The notes beneath the pieces are model-generated. The model did no database searches, was not told the DNA's origin, and worked only from the letters and a program-made list of their open reading frames with translations. This document shows positions 1 to 8,944 of a DNA stretch of 42,252 nt, piece by piece. The stretch lies in assembly GCA_903970165.1 (NCBI GenBank), contig CAJCHZ010000017.1, forward strand, positions 1-42,252. The letters are read 5' to 3'. A program made the translations under genes and the position numbers. Within the stretch, counting starts at the first letter, position 1, and each line of letters starts with the position of its first letter. This stretch comes from Betaproteobacteria bacterium. GTDB taxonomy: Bacteria > Acidobacteriota > Terriglobia > Acidiferrales > UBA7541.

Positions 1-198
1 GTTGAAGAGGCCGGCGGGCGCGTGGTCGCCGCCGGTGCGTTGATCGACCGCAGCGGCGGCAAGATTGAATTTCCGGTCGAGAGCCAGGCGCTGCTCGATT
101 TGCCGATTGCCAGTTACGACCCGGAAGACTGCCCTCTGTGCCTCCAAGGCAGCGCGGCCATCAAACCCGGCAGCCGCTTCGTGCGTTCCGTGTCTTGA
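1..198 (+). CDS. pyrE: Orotate phosphoribosyltransferase, C-terminal fragment
   Basis: The open frame runs in from the left edge of the window and stops at 196-198, so only the last 65 residues are visible. The fragment contains a GALIDRSGG segment followed by ALLDLPIASYDPEDCPLC and ends with a KPGSR tail, a pattern typical of the C-terminus of bacterial PyrE. PyrE joins orotate to PRPP to make orotidine 5'-monophosphate in pyrimidine synthesis in the cytoplasm. The PRPP-binding loop lies outside the window. It is followed after 75 bases by truA on the same strand. Identification rests on the tail alone and is good but not certain. Confidence 0.8.
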   Translation, partial: VEEAGGRVVAAGALIDRSGGKIEFPVESQALLDLPIASYDPEDCPLCLQGSAAIKPGSRFVRSVS

Positions 199-220
199 GT
201 GAATTGTTTCCATCGCTTGC

Positions 221-226
221 TAAAAT
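221..226 (+). promoter_or_regulatory. -10-like box TAAAAT upstream of truA
   Basis: TAAAAT stands between pyrE and truA. No convincing -35 box is visible at 16-18 bases. A transcript starting about 7 bases downstream would begin at or near the ATG at 232, which opens the three-codon frame ATG TTC TGA, and would leave about 40 bases before truA. Confidence 0.35.
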
Positions 227-273
227 GGCGCATGTTCTGAGAATTGATCCCTAAAAACGGAACCTCTCTTTCC

Positions 274-1056
274 ATGCGCCATTTCAAACTTACCATCGCC
301 TACGACGGCACCGATTTTCACGGCTGGCAGATTCAATCCGACAAGCCCACGATTACCGGTGAGATTGTGGGTGTCCTCCGGCGCCTGACGCAGGAAAACG
401 TCCAGCTGTACGGCGCAGGGCGCACCGACGCCGGCGTGCATGCACTCGGCCAGGTGGCCAGCTTCCGCACTCAGTCGGCCCTTTCTTCAGGCGAATTTCA
501 GCGCGCTCTGAACGCTTTATTGCCTCCCACGATTCGCATCGTCGGCGCGGAAGAGGTTGGCCCGGATTTTCACGCCCGCTGGTCCGCAGTCGGTAAGATT
601 TATCGCTATCGCCTGTACCGCGGCAAAGTCGTTCCGCCATCCGAGTGGCGCTTCGTGCTCCACTATCCCTTTCCGTTGGATGAAGACGCCATGCGCATCG
701 CAGCGTCTCGTTTTGTGGGCCCCCACGACTTCGCGGCCTTCGCGGCGTCCACTGGCTCCGAGGACGACGACAAGGTGCGCTCTACGGTGCGCGAGATTTA
801 CTCGAGTGAACTCGCCCGCAGCGAAGGTGGCGAGGAACTCGTCTACACCGTGCGCGGCCGCTCGTTCATGCGCTTCATGGTCCGTAAAATGGTTGGCACG
901 CTGCTTGAGGTCGGCCGCGGGAAACTCGTCCCCGACGACATCCTTCGCCTTTATCAATCGCACGACCGCGCCAAGTCCGGTCCTACAGTGCCGCCGCAGG
1001 GCCTCTGCATGGTCCAAGTCATGCATGACGAAGCCTGGCGCATCGGCGAGCCATAA
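274..1056 (+). CDS. truA: tRNA pseudouridine(38-40) synthase TruA
   Basis: The 260-residue protein has the usual TruA length. It isomerises uridines 38-40 in the anticodon stem of tRNAs. The N-terminus RHFKLTIAYDGTDFHGWQ and the catalytic block GAGRTDAGVHALGQ are clear, with the catalytic Asp at residue 52. The second half carries FMRFMVRKMVGTLLEVGRGK, characteristic of the family. A TTG 30 bases upstream in frame (244) would add ten residues, but the ATG at 274 aligns with the conserved start and is preferred. No strong ribosome binding site is seen. It follows pyrE on the same strand. Confidence 0.95.
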   Translation: MRHFKLTIAYDGTDFHGWQIQSDKPTITGEIVGVLRRLTQENVQLYGAGRTDAGVHALGQVASFRTQSALSSGEFQRALNALLPPTIRIVGAEEVGPDFHARWSAVGKIYRYRLYRGKVVPPSEWRFVLHYPFPLDEDAMRIAASRFVGPHDFAAFAASTGSEDDDKVRSTVREIYSSELARSEGGEELVYTVRGRSFMRFMVRKMVGTLLEVGRGKLVPDDILRLYQSHDRAKSGPTVPPQGLCMVQVMHDEAWRIGEP

Positions 1057-1155
1057 AATTCTTGCCGCTTGTAAGGAAACTATTTTTGCTACGTCTACGT
1101 ATTGCACCTGAACTTAAAGCAGACGCACTGCGTTCACAGGAGATACAGGAGAATC

Positions 1156-2511
1156 ATGAATCGCTGTAAATTTCTAATCGTCGCCGCATTCTCTCTTGTT
1201 TTGTTGACATGTACGATCTGTTCGCAAGCACAGCAAGAGCAGCCCGGCCCGGGCGCAAAGCCGGCAACCGTCATGCCGGACGTCATCGCCGTCCCGCCAG
1301 CCGCGCAGCCCTCCTCGCATTTCGATGTGGAAGCCGCCACCAACGCCTATCTCGATGCAATTCCCCCCACTGCGCGCTCGAAGTCCGACGCCTACTTTGA
1401 AGGCGGCTACTGGCTCATCCTCTGGGATTTTCTCTACGCGGCGATCATGTATTTCCTACTGCTGCATTTCCGTTGGTCCGCGATGATGCGCAACCTCGCC
1501 GAGCGAATCACTCGCTTTAAGCCGTTGCAGACCGCTATCTATATTGTGGAATTTTTGGTCATCACCACTGTTCTTGGCGCCCCGCTCGCGATTTACGAAG
1601 GCTATATTCGCGAGCGTCAATACGGTCTCGCCACGCAAACCTTCGGCCCATGGATGCGCGAGCAGTTTCAGATGCTCGTGGTAAACATCGTAATAAGTGC
1701 AATCGTGGCGATGGTGCTCTTCGCCATCGTACGGCGGTTGCCGCGGACGTGGTGGATAGGGGGCGCGGCCGTTTCCATGTGTTTTCTGGTTATTCTCGTA
1801 ATGATCGGACCGGTTTTTCTCGTTCCCATATTCAACAAAGTTACCGTCCTTAACGACCCGCGCATCACGCAACCTATTCTGAGCATGGCGCGCGCGAATG
1901 GCATTCCCGCCGAAAAGGTCTATCAGATTGATGCCTCTCGCCAGACCACGCGCATGAGCGCAAACGTCAGCGGGTTTGGCAGCACCATGCGAATAACTCT
2001 GAACGACAATCTTCTGCGTCGCGGTTCGCCGGAAGAAATTCAATCCGTCATGGGCCACGAAATGGGTCACTATGTCTTGCACCATATCCCCAAGGACGTC
2101 CTCTATTTCTCGGTGGTCATCGTGATCTTTTTCGCGTGCTTGCGTTGGTTACTCGAGCGCGCCCTGGCTCGTTGGGGCGAGCGCTGGCAAATCCGCGACG
2201 TCGGGGATACCGCCGTTCTGCCGCTGGTCCTGCTGCTCGGCTCTGTTTTTGGATTTGTCTACACTCCATTCTTTAACACTCACGTCCGCACCAGTGAGTA
2301 TGAAGCTGACCTGTATGGCCTGAACGCCAGCCGCCAGCCTGACGGTTTCGCGCAAGCGGCCATTCATCTCGGCGAGTATCGCAAAATGAACCCCGGCCCA
2401 ATCGAGGAGTGGATTTTCTTCGACCACCCGAGCGGCCGCAATCGCATCAACGCGGCCATGCGCTGGAAGGCGGAAAATCTGCAACTCTTCACACCGAAAA
2501 CCGGTCAATAG
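1156..2511 (+). CDS. M48 family membrane metalloprotease (Ste24/CAAX protease 1-like)
   Basis: A 451-residue integral membrane zinc protease. The start ATG has a purine-rich AGGAGA site just before it; an in-frame ATG at 1102 lacks one. Residues 1-29 look like a signal peptide. Several hydrophobic segments follow (about 70-90, 120-140, 175-215), then the zinc motif HEMGH at residues 301-305 and the downstream third ligand in SEYEAD around residue 383. This layout matches Ste24-type M48 peptidases, which in eukaryotes trim prenylated proteins and in bacteria probably act in membrane protein quality control. The substrate cannot be told from sequence. It is a single gene between truA and the aldehyde dehydrogenase. 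Confidence 0.88.
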   Translation: MNRCKFLIVAAFSLVLLTCTICSQAQQEQPGPGAKPATVMPDVIAVPPAAQPSSHFDVEAATNAYLDAIPPTARSKSDAYFEGGYWLILWDFLYAAIMYFLLLHFRWSAMMRNLAERITRFKPLQTAIYIVEFLVITTVLGAPLAIYEGYIRERQYGLATQTFGPWMREQFQMLVVNIVISAIVAMVLFAIVRRLPRTWWIGGAAVSMCFLVILVMIGPVFLVPIFNKVTVLNDPRITQPILSMARANGIPAEKVYQIDASRQTTRMSANVSGFGSTMRITLNDNLLRRGSPEEIQSVMGHEMGHYVLHHIPKDVLYFSVVIVIFFACLRWLLERALARWGERWQIRDVGDTAVLPLVLLLGSVFGFVYTPFFNTHVRTSEYEADLYGLNASRQPDGFAQAAIHLGEYRKMNPGPIEEWIFFDHPSGRNRINAAMRWKAENLQLFTPKTGQ

Positions 2512-2608
2512 GCGGCGACGCCAGGCACTAGTCCCGCTCTTTTGAAGCGATGCCCGGCGGCGGAAACTCTCGGTAACTCCGCCGCCCCATCGCAACCTTG
2601 GAATCGGA

Positions 2609-2614
2609 TACAAT
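2609..2614 (+). promoter_or_regulatory. -10-like TACAAT seven bases before the ALDH start
   Basis: TACAAT ends 7 bases before the ATG at 2622. If used, transcription would start at or right beside the start codon, giving a leaderless mRNA. There is no Shine-Dalgarno sequence in the short gap, which agrees with this reading. Confidence 0.4.
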
Positions 2615-2621
2615 CGCGTTT

Positions 2622-4193
2622 ATGGCAGCAACCGCTATCCCCCTCGAAACGATTCCCTCCATTGACCCGGCCACGGGCAAAGTCCTTGCTCAGGTGGCCC
2701 GCACTTCGGCTGCGGAGGTTCCAAAGATCGTCGAGCGGGCACGCACCGCGCAAGCGGCATGGGCCGCGATGCCCATCGGTCAGCGTTGCGCGCAATTGCG
2801 CCTGCTGCGCGAACGAATGATGGCGTCGCGCGATGTACTCGCAGATGCGGTCGTCGCGGAGTCCGGCAAGCCCCGCGTCGAAGCCCTCTTCGCCGATATC
2901 TTCGTTGCGCTCGACACCGCCGGATATTTCGCAAAAAATGGGGCGCGGCTGCTGCAGCCAGAGCGTGTTCCGCACCACAGCACGGCCGGAAAAGCCAAGT
3001 CCGGACGCCTGGTTTATGACCCGGTGGGCGTCATTGGCATCATCAGTTCGTGGAACTATCCTCTTGCCATTCCGCTGAGCCAGATCATCCCTGCAGTTGC
3101 CGCCGGCAACGCGGTCGTTTGCAAGACGAGTGATTTCACCCCGCAGTGTGGCGCGCTGATCGAAAAACTTTTCGCGGATTCGGGCTTTCCTAAAAATCTC
3201 GTCACGGTGATTCAAGGCGGCGGTGAAGTCGGCCAGTCACTCATCGATGCGGCGCCCGACAAAATCATGTTTACTGGCAGCGTGGCGACCGGCCGGCATG
3301 TGGCCGAAGCCTGCGCAAAGAAACTGATCCCCAGTGTCCTCGAACTCGGTGGCAAAGACGCCATGATCGTTCTTGCGGATGCAAATCTGGAAGTCGCGGC
3401 AAGCGGCGCCGTCTGGGGTAGCTATACGAATTGCGGCCAGGTCTGCCTTTCGGTCGAGCGGCTTTTCGTCGAGCAGTCGATCGAAGAAAAATTTCTTGCG
3501 CTTTGCGTTGAGAAAACAAAAAAACTTCGCCTCGGGCCTGGCGGTGATCCTGCCACCGATCTAGGCCCGTTGATTCGCCAGCAACACGTGCAACGAATGA
3601 GCGGCTTGCTTGACGACGCGGTAGCGCGCGGCGCGCGTATCCTTTGCGGCGGCAAGCCTCGTCCCGACCTCGGACCAAACTTTTTTGAGCCAACGGTTAT
3701 CGCAGGCCTGGACTCTGCGATGAAACTTTTTCAGGAAGAAACTTTCGGTCCTATCCTCGCAGTCCGATCCGTGAAAGACGCCGAAGAAGCCATCGCCCTC
3801 GCAAACGATTCCAGCTTCGCCCTCGCCGCAAGCGTCTGGACAAAGGACACATCACGCGGCCAGTCCATTGCTGGCAGGCTGCGTGCAGGTGCAGTCATGG
3901 TCAACGATACAATCAGCTATTTCGCCATCGCCGAAGCTCCGCACGGCGGCTGCGGCGCCAGCGGTTGGGGCCGCACCCACGGCAAAGCCGGTTTGCTTGA
4001 AATGGTCCACCCAAAATACATTGACGTAGACCGTTTGCCGGGCGCCGAGAAGCCCTGGTGGTATCGTTATGGAGCGGACCTCGAGCGCGCTGCCGACTCT
4101 TTTCTCCGCTTTGAATTCGGCGGAGGCCTGACCGAAAAATTGCGCAATATGCGCGGCGCTCTCAAAACCATGTTTCGCAACCACGGTCTCTAG
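2622..4193 (+). CDS. NAD(P)+-dependent aldehyde dehydrogenase
   Basis: A 523-residue ALDH-superfamily enzyme that oxidises an aldehyde to a carboxylate. The Rossmann and catalytic parts are complete: SWNYPLAIP near residue 143, general-base Glu241 in LELGGKDA, and nucleophile Cys275 in NCGQVC, 34 residues later as expected. EETFGPILAV follows. The protein is longer than the usual 480-490 residues because of a C-terminal stretch after about residue 470 rich in charged and aromatic residues, ending LKTMFRNHGL. The ATG at 2622 is chosen over an in-frame TTG at 2598. It precedes the lyase-like gene by 22 bases and is probably cotranscribed. The natural aldehyde is unknown. Confidence 0.9.
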   Translation: MAATAIPLETIPSIDPATGKVLAQVARTSAAEVPKIVERARTAQAAWAAMPIGQRCAQLRLLRERMMASRDVLADAVVAESGKPRVEALFADIFVALDTAGYFAKNGARLLQPERVPHHSTAGKAKSGRLVYDPVGVIGIISSWNYPLAIPLSQIIPAVAAGNAVVCKTSDFTPQCGALIEKLFADSGFPKNLVTVIQGGGEVGQSLIDAAPDKIMFTGSVATGRHVAEACAKKLIPSVLELGGKDAMIVLADANLEVAASGAVWGSYTNCGQVCLSVERLFVEQSIEEKFLALCVEKTKKLRLGPGGDPATDLGPLIRQQHVQRMSGLLDDAVARGARILCGGKPRPDLGPNFFEPTVIAGLDSAMKLFQEETFGPILAVRSVKDAEEAIALANDSSFALAASVWTKDTSRGQSIAGRLRAGAVMVNDTISYFAIAEAPHGGCGASGWGRTHGKAGLLEMVHPKYIDVDRLPGAEKPWWYRYGADLERAADSFLRFEFGGGLTEKLRNMRGALKTMFRNHGL

Positions 4194-4215
4194 TTTCAAG
4201 GGGAAGGGAAGTCCG

Positions 4216-5451
4216 ATGCAGCAAAGCGAATGGATTTACGATTGGAACGTGGCCGCCGCCCCGCTCCTCCCGCCCGGCACGCGTGTCCTCTTAAACGACG
4301 AAACGCTTCGCGATGGCCTGCAAAATCCCAGCGTACACGATCCGAGCATCCACGAAAAAATAGAAATCCTTCATCTTATGGAGGCGCTCGGCCTCGACTC
4401 CTTAAACATCGGCCTGCCAGGAGCCGGCCCGCGCGCCTTCGAGCACACCGAAGCTCTCGCCCGCGAAATCGTTACCGAGCGGATGAAGATCAAGCCTAAC
4501 TGCGCCGCGCGAACCATCGAAGCGGACATTCGCCCCATCGCGGAAATTTCCCAGCGCGTGGGCATGCCGATTGAGGCGGCAACGTTCCTCGGCTCAAGCC
4601 CGATCCGTCGCCTCGTCGAAGATTGGACGGTTGATCATCTCGAGCGCACCACGGAAAAAGCCGTAAAGTTCGCCGTCGATCACGGCCTTCCGTCCATGTA
4701 CGTCACCGAAGACACCATCCGCACCGATCCCGACACCGTAAAGCGCCTCTACTCCACCGCAATCCGCAGTGGCGCCAAAGCCATCGTCCTCTGCGACACC
4801 GTCGGCCACGCCGTCCCCAACGGTGCCTACAACCTCGTGAAGTTTGTCATCGAAGAAGTCGTCAAGCCCAGCGGCGAAAAAATCCGCGTGGACTGGCATG
4901 GCCACAACGACCGCGCCCTTGCCGTTGCCAATTCTCTTGCTGCAATCGCCGCAGGCGCGGATCAAGTCCATGCAGCGGCCAATTCGCTTGGCGAGCGCGT
5001 CGGCAATACGGCGATGGAGTTGATGCTGGTAAATCTCCGCCTCATGGGAGTCATCACACAAGACCTTTCACGCCTTAAGGAATATTGTGAAAAGGTCGCC
5101 GAGTACACGCACACGGCCATCCCTCCAAACTATCCCGTCATCGGCCGCGACGCCTTCCGCACTGCCACCGGCGTTCACGCTGCCGCCATCATCAAAGCCT
5201 TTCACAAAGGCGATCAATCCCTCGCCAACAGCGTCTACAGTGGCGTTCCGTCGCATCTTTTTGGTCTCGACCAAGTCATCGAAATCGGCCCCATGAGTGG
5301 CAAATCCAACATTCTTTTCTGGCTCGAGCGCCACAAAATTCCCGCTGACGATGCCCTCGTGAACCGCATCTTCGATGCCGCCAAGCAATCGGCTCGCGTC
5401 CTTAGCGATGCGGAGATCTCCGCGCTCTGTGCCGAGGCCGCACGTCCTTGA
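4216..5451 (+). CDS. HMGL/DRE-TIM metallolyase, 2-isopropylmalate synthase-like without regulatory domain
   Basis: A 411-residue protein with the DRE-TIM barrel of isopropylmalate/homocitrate synthases and HMG-CoA lyases. The metal and substrate signature DETLRDG lies at residues 28-34. The metal-binding segment reads HGHND at 228-232, where isopropylmalate synthases normally have HCHND, and SLGERVGN follows. There is no C-terminal LeuA regulatory domain, so leucine feedback through that domain is not possible. An AGGGAA site precedes the ATG. The gene follows the aldehyde dehydrogenase closely and is about 9 kb from leuC/leuD. It could be a true isopropylmalate synthase, a citramalate/homocitrate-type synthase, or a catabolic lyase; the sequence does not decide. 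Confidence 0.78.
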   Translation: MQQSEWIYDWNVAAAPLLPPGTRVLLNDETLRDGLQNPSVHDPSIHEKIEILHLMEALGLDSLNIGLPGAGPRAFEHTEALAREIVTERMKIKPNCAARTIEADIRPIAEISQRVGMPIEAATFLGSSPIRRLVEDWTVDHLERTTEKAVKFAVDHGLPSMYVTEDTIRTDPDTVKRLYSTAIRSGAKAIVLCDTVGHAVPNGAYNLVKFVIEEVVKPSGEKIRVDWHGHNDRALAVANSLAAIAAGADQVHAAANSLGERVGNTAMELMLVNLRLMGVITQDLSRLKEYCEKVAEYTHTAIPPNYPVIGRDAFRTATGVHAAAIIKAFHKGDQSLANSVYSGVPSHLFGLDQVIEIGPMSGKSNILFWLERHKIPADDALVNRIFDAAKQSARVLSDAEISALCAEAARP

Positions 5452-5500
5452 GCTTTGCAACGGCCCGCAGCAGAGCAGTGAAACGTGTTCTTTTTTGGGT

Positions 5501-5506
5501 TATCCT
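5501..5506 (+). promoter_or_regulatory. -10-like TATCCT seven bases before the M20 peptidase ATG
   Basis: TATCCT ends 7 bases before the ATG at 5514, the same geometry as in front of the aldehyde dehydrogenase. It could make a leaderless message. The match is weaker than TACAAT, and read-through from the gene upstream is equally possible. Confidence 0.25.
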
Positions 5507-5513
5507 CTTCGCT

Positions 5514-6755
5514 ATGCCGGTTCGCTCCTCTCTCGCACATTTGTCCACGCGTTCCGCTCCCCTGGGCCAGCTTGGCGAAAACGCGCAGGTGCGTGAAGCG
5601 CTTGGATGGTTTGCCAAAAATCTTGGCTGGATCAATGAGCAACAGGCTCGCCTCACGGAAATTCCCGCGCCTCCTTTTCAGGAATCCCAGCGCGCCGCCG
5701 CCTTCAAGGAACTCCTCTCCGCCGCAGGCCTCAACGTGCAGCTCGATCCTGCCGGCAACGTCATCGGCGAGCTGCGCGGACTCAACGAAAAAGAAGCCGT
5801 CGTTCTCTCCGCGCACCTCGACACCGTGTTTCCCGCCGGCACGGACGTCAGAATCCGGCACGACGGCAGCCGTCTCCTCGCCCCGGGCATTTCAGACAAC
5901 GGCACGGGCCTCGCCGCACTTGCCGCTATCGCCCGCGCCATACACGAAGCGCAAATCAAGCCGCAGCGCACCATTCTTTTTGTCGCCGATGTCGGCGAAG
6001 AGGGCGAAGGCAATCTCCGCGGCATGCGCGCGTTCGTGGATGCCTATCATGCACGCCTCAAAGCTGCAATCGTCCTCGATGGTGCCGGCACCGATCACGT
6101 CACCACCATTGCTCTCGCCTCCCGACGCCTCGAAGTCGTCATCAAAGGTCCCGGCGGCCACAGTTGGTCCGACTTCGGCATGCCCAATCCCATCAACGCT
6201 CTCGTTCGCGGCTCGGTTCGCTTCATCAATACAAAAATTCCCACCGTCCCTCGAACCACCTTCAATCTCGGCCAGATCGAAGGCGGCACCTCGGTAAACT
6301 CCATTCCCTACGAAGCACGCTTGAAAGTGGACGTGCGCTCGGAAAGCGAAGACGAACTCGCCCGTCTCGAAGCCGCGCTACGCGATTGCATCTCCGCCGG
6401 CGTCCGCGATGAGATGGAATCTTCCCGCGACCGCTCCAAAGGAAAGCTTGAGTGGAAGGTCGAACTTCTCGGCAGCCGCCCCGGTGGCGAATTGGCGGCA
6501 GACTCGCCTCTTCTCGCCGCATTACGCGCCGCGGATGCTATCGTGGACAACGAATCGCGGATTGAGCGTTCTTCCACCGATGCAAACATTCCGCTTTCGC
6601 AAGGCATCGACGCCATTTCCATTGGCGCTGGTGGCAACGGCGGCGGCGCTCACTCCCTTCAGGAATGGTACGACCCCACGGGTCGCGATATGGGATTGAA
6701 GCGCGCGCTTCTCACCCTGCTGGGCGTCTCAGGCGTTGCGCCGGAGAAGAGATGA
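5514..6755 (+). CDS. M20 family metallopeptidase
   Basis: A 413-residue zinc-dependent exopeptidase or amidohydrolase of the M20/M28 fold. The first ligand motif SAHLDT has His101 and Asp103, the bridging Asp128 is in SDNGTG, and the general base pair Glu162-Glu163 is in GEEGEGN. A dimerisation domain follows from about residue 205 and a late HSLQEW provides the final His. An in-frame GTG at 5478 would add 12 hydrophobic residues that resemble a signal peptide (VKRVLFWVILFAMPVRSSLA), so export cannot be excluded; ATG 5514 is the conservative start. The stop overlaps the amidohydrolase start by ATGA, implying coupled translation. The substrate is likely a short peptide or an N-acyl amino acid. 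Confidence 0.87.
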   Translation: MPVRSSLAHLSTRSAPLGQLGENAQVREALGWFAKNLGWINEQQARLTEIPAPPFQESQRAAAFKELLSAAGLNVQLDPAGNVIGELRGLNEKEAVVLSAHLDTVFPAGTDVRIRHDGSRLLAPGISDNGTGLAALAAIARAIHEAQIKPQRTILFVADVGEEGEGNLRGMRAFVDAYHARLKAAIVLDGAGTDHVTTIALASRRLEVVIKGPGGHSWSDFGMPNPINALVRGSVRFINTKIPTVPRTTFNLGQIEGGTSVNSIPYEARLKVDVRSESEDELARLEAALRDCISAGVRDEMESSRDRSKGKLEWKVELLGSRPGGELAADSPLLAALRAADAIVDNESRIERSSTDANIPLSQGIDAISIGAGGNGGGAHSLQEWYDPTGRDMGLKRALLTLLGVSGVAPEKR

Positions 6756-8479
6756 AGATTCGTATCACCAGCTTGCTTTCCATGTTCGCTGTGGTGCTCC
6801 TGAGCATCTGCGCCGGATTTTTTGTCCTGCGCACGAGAGCCCAAAGTTCTCAGGGCGAATCGCATACCATTCTCTACCTTCACGGCCGCATTTACACCAA
6901 CGACCCCGAGCATCCCTGGGCTGACGCCATGGCCATCCGCGAAAACAAAATCCGCTGCGTCGGCAAAATTGATTTCGTCCTCCTCGAGTGTGGCGGCAAT
7001 GATCCCGCTGCGGAAACAATCCAGCTCCGTGGCAAGTTCCTCATGCCCGGTTTCAACGATGCCCATGTTCATCTCGGCAGCGCCGGCGCAGGCATGCTTT
7101 CCGTTCAACTCAACGGCGTAGCCACCATCGAGGAATTGCAAAAGCGCGTCGCCGACGCAGTCTCTCATCACAAAGAGGGCGAGTGGATTACGGGCGGCGG
7201 CTGGGATCACACCCTCTGGCCCGACAAGAAATTCCCCAATAAAGACCAACTGGATGCCGTCGCGCCCAAGAATCCCGTTTTCCTGACTCACGTCTCCGGC
7301 CACGTTGCGGTTGCCAATACGCTCGCGCTCCAACATGGCGAAATCAAGGACGACACCCCGAACCCACCGGGCGGCGTGATCGAACGCGACGCCGACGGCC
7401 ACCCCACGGGCATGCTCGAAGAAGATTCCGCGATGAGCCTGGTCTCCGCCAGGATTCCGGATCTGAAGGCCGACCAGCGCCGCCGCGGCATTCAGTTGGC
7501 TCTCGCCGATGCCGCAAAAAATGGCGTGACCTCCGCGCAGGATTTTTCAGACTGGGCGGACTACCTTACCTATGTCCAACTAAAAGAAGAAGGCAAGCTC
7601 ACTCTGCGCATCACAGAATGGCTGCCCTTTATATCCTCGATGGATGACCTGCTGAACATGCGCGCGCAAGGCGGCACTTCCGATCCCTGGCTCAGAACGG
7701 GTGCGCTAAAGGGCTTCATCGACGGCGCACTCGGCTCGCGCACCGCTGCCATGCTCGCTCCGTACTCGGACGATCCCTCCACCAGCGGCATCCTCACCAA
7801 CGATCCCGACAAGCTGCGCAGCATGGCCATCGAGCGCGACAAAGCCGGCTTCCAGATTGCCTTTCACGCCATCGGCGACCGCGCCAACCACGTTGCCCTT
7901 GACGTCTTCGAAGCCGTTTTGAAAACCAACGGTCCGCGCGACCGTCGCGACCGCGTCGAACACGCCCAGGTTCTCTCCCTCGACGATCTCCCGCGTTTCT
8001 CGCAGCTCAAAGTCATTGCTTCCATGCAACCTTCCCACGAAACCTCCGACATGCGCTGGGCTGGACAGCGCATCGGCCCCGATCGCGCCAAAGGCGCCTA
8101 CGCCTGGAATAGCTTGCTCAAAAGCGGAGCACGCCTTGCGTTCGGCACGGATTATCCCGTCGAACCCATCACTCCCATGCGCGGACTCTACGCCTGCGTC
8201 ACTCGCGAATTCCCCGAGGGTGGTCCCGTGGGCGGATGGCAGGGGCAGGAAAAGATCTCCATGGATGATTGCATTCACGCCTACACCTCAGGCGCCGCCT
8301 ACGCGCAATTCGAGGAAGGGAAGAAGGGTGAGCTGAAACCCGGCGAGTATGCCGACTTCATCATTCTTTCCGACGACATCACCAAAATTCCTCCGAAGGA
8401 TCTCGCTAAAGTCACCGTTCTCCGAACCGTCGTTGGCGGCCGCATCGTATACCCAACCGATGGAGGCTCGCTCCCATAG
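6752..8479 (+). CDS. Exported/anchored amidohydrolase (YtcJ-like metal-dependent hydrolase)
   Basis: A 575-residue amidohydrolase-superfamily protein. Residues 1-30 form a hydrophobic signal or anchor. The metal motif DAHVHLG places His105 and His107, and later FHAIGDRA, EHAQVL and FGTDYPVEP provide the other metal-site residues of the YtcJ/N-substituted formamide deformylase-like group. The C-terminal GELKPGEYADFIILSDD is the usual return to the small beta domain. The start overlaps the M20 peptidase stop (ATGA). Together with the peptidase it suggests breakdown of amide-linked compounds inside and outside the cytoplasmic membrane, but that is inference. Confidence 0.88.
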   Translation: MKIRITSLLSMFAVVLLSICAGFFVLRTRAQSSQGESHTILYLHGRIYTNDPEHPWADAMAIRENKIRCVGKIDFVLLECGGNDPAAETIQLRGKFLMPGFNDAHVHLGSAGAGMLSVQLNGVATIEELQKRVADAVSHHKEGEWITGGGWDHTLWPDKKFPNKDQLDAVAPKNPVFLTHVSGHVAVANTLALQHGEIKDDTPNPPGGVIERDADGHPTGMLEEDSAMSLVSARIPDLKADQRRRGIQLALADAAKNGVTSAQDFSDWADYLTYVQLKEEGKLTLRITEWLPFISSMDDLLNMRAQGGTSDPWLRTGALKGFIDGALGSRTAAMLAPYSDDPSTSGILTNDPDKLRSMAIERDKAGFQIAFHAIGDRANHVALDVFEAVLKTNGPRDRRDRVEHAQVLSLDDLPRFSQLKVIASMQPSHETSDMRWAGQRIGPDRAKGAYAWNSLLKSGARLAFGTDYPVEPITPMRGLYACVTREFPEGGPVGGWQGQEKISMDDCIHAYTSGAAYAQFEEGKKGELKPGEYADFIILSDDITKIPPKDLAKVTVLRTVVGGRIVYPTDGGSLP

Positions 8480-8500
8480 TCCAGCGTTATTACCCGAGCA

Positions 8501-8528
8501 TGAGCGTTCTGGGGATGGCGCTCAGTTT
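8501..8528 (+). terminator. Weak hairpin after the amidohydrolase gene
   Basis: TGAGCG (8501-8506) can pair with CGCTCA (8519-8524), followed by GTTTT. The stem is only six pairs and the T run is short, so this is a weak candidate for the end of the ALDH-to-amidohydrolase transcript. Confidence 0.3.
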
Positions 8529-8708
8529 TGACGGGCGAACTCTTCTCCGCGCTCTCTGCGTAACGTTTTTTCTAATCTGTCTAGACGTTGGGGAAGAGCG
8601 TGGTTTTTATTGCAAGTACTGATGGTACTAAATCTATCCTCCTGTTGCCGCATCGCAATTTCCATCCACTCCATCTAAATTTTATGTTGCTCCTCTCTCA
8701 CTTTGTTA

Positions 8709-8737
8709 TTGACAAAAATTCCGACCGACAATATATA
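8709..8737 (+). promoter_or_regulatory. Sigma-70-type promoter TTGACA-N17-TATATA
   Basis: A perfect TTGACA at 8709-8714 is followed by a 17-base spacer and TATATA at 8732-8737 (TATAAC overlaps it at 8734). This is the best consensus promoter in the window. It points to the TonB receptor 390 bases further on. Confidence 0.55.
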
Positions 8738-8938
8738 ACCTCCCACAAAGTTCTGTGACCGGTGGTGGTTTTTCGGAGATGCATATTTACGCTTGTGCAT
8801 GCCCTTTTTTTTCAACGTACTGCGTGTCTCCACACCCGGCCGAACTCACAGAGAAAGTAGCTCCCAAAATTTGTATGAATCCTTGTAGCGATATATGGCT
8901 CGACGTAGAAAGGCCGAAAATAAATTATCTTCGCTTTA

Positions 8939-8944
8939 TATAAT
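8939..8944 (+). promoter_or_regulatory. -10-like TATAAT in the receptor leader
   Basis: A perfect TATAAT lies in an AT-rich run upstream of the receptor. No clear -35 box is at the expected distance. Start here would give a leader of about 184 bases. Confidence 0.35.

Noticed and set aside
8755..8943. A 62-codon frame in the AT-rich leader
   Set aside because: No ribosome site or family, atypical Cys content, and located in the presumed untranslated leader.
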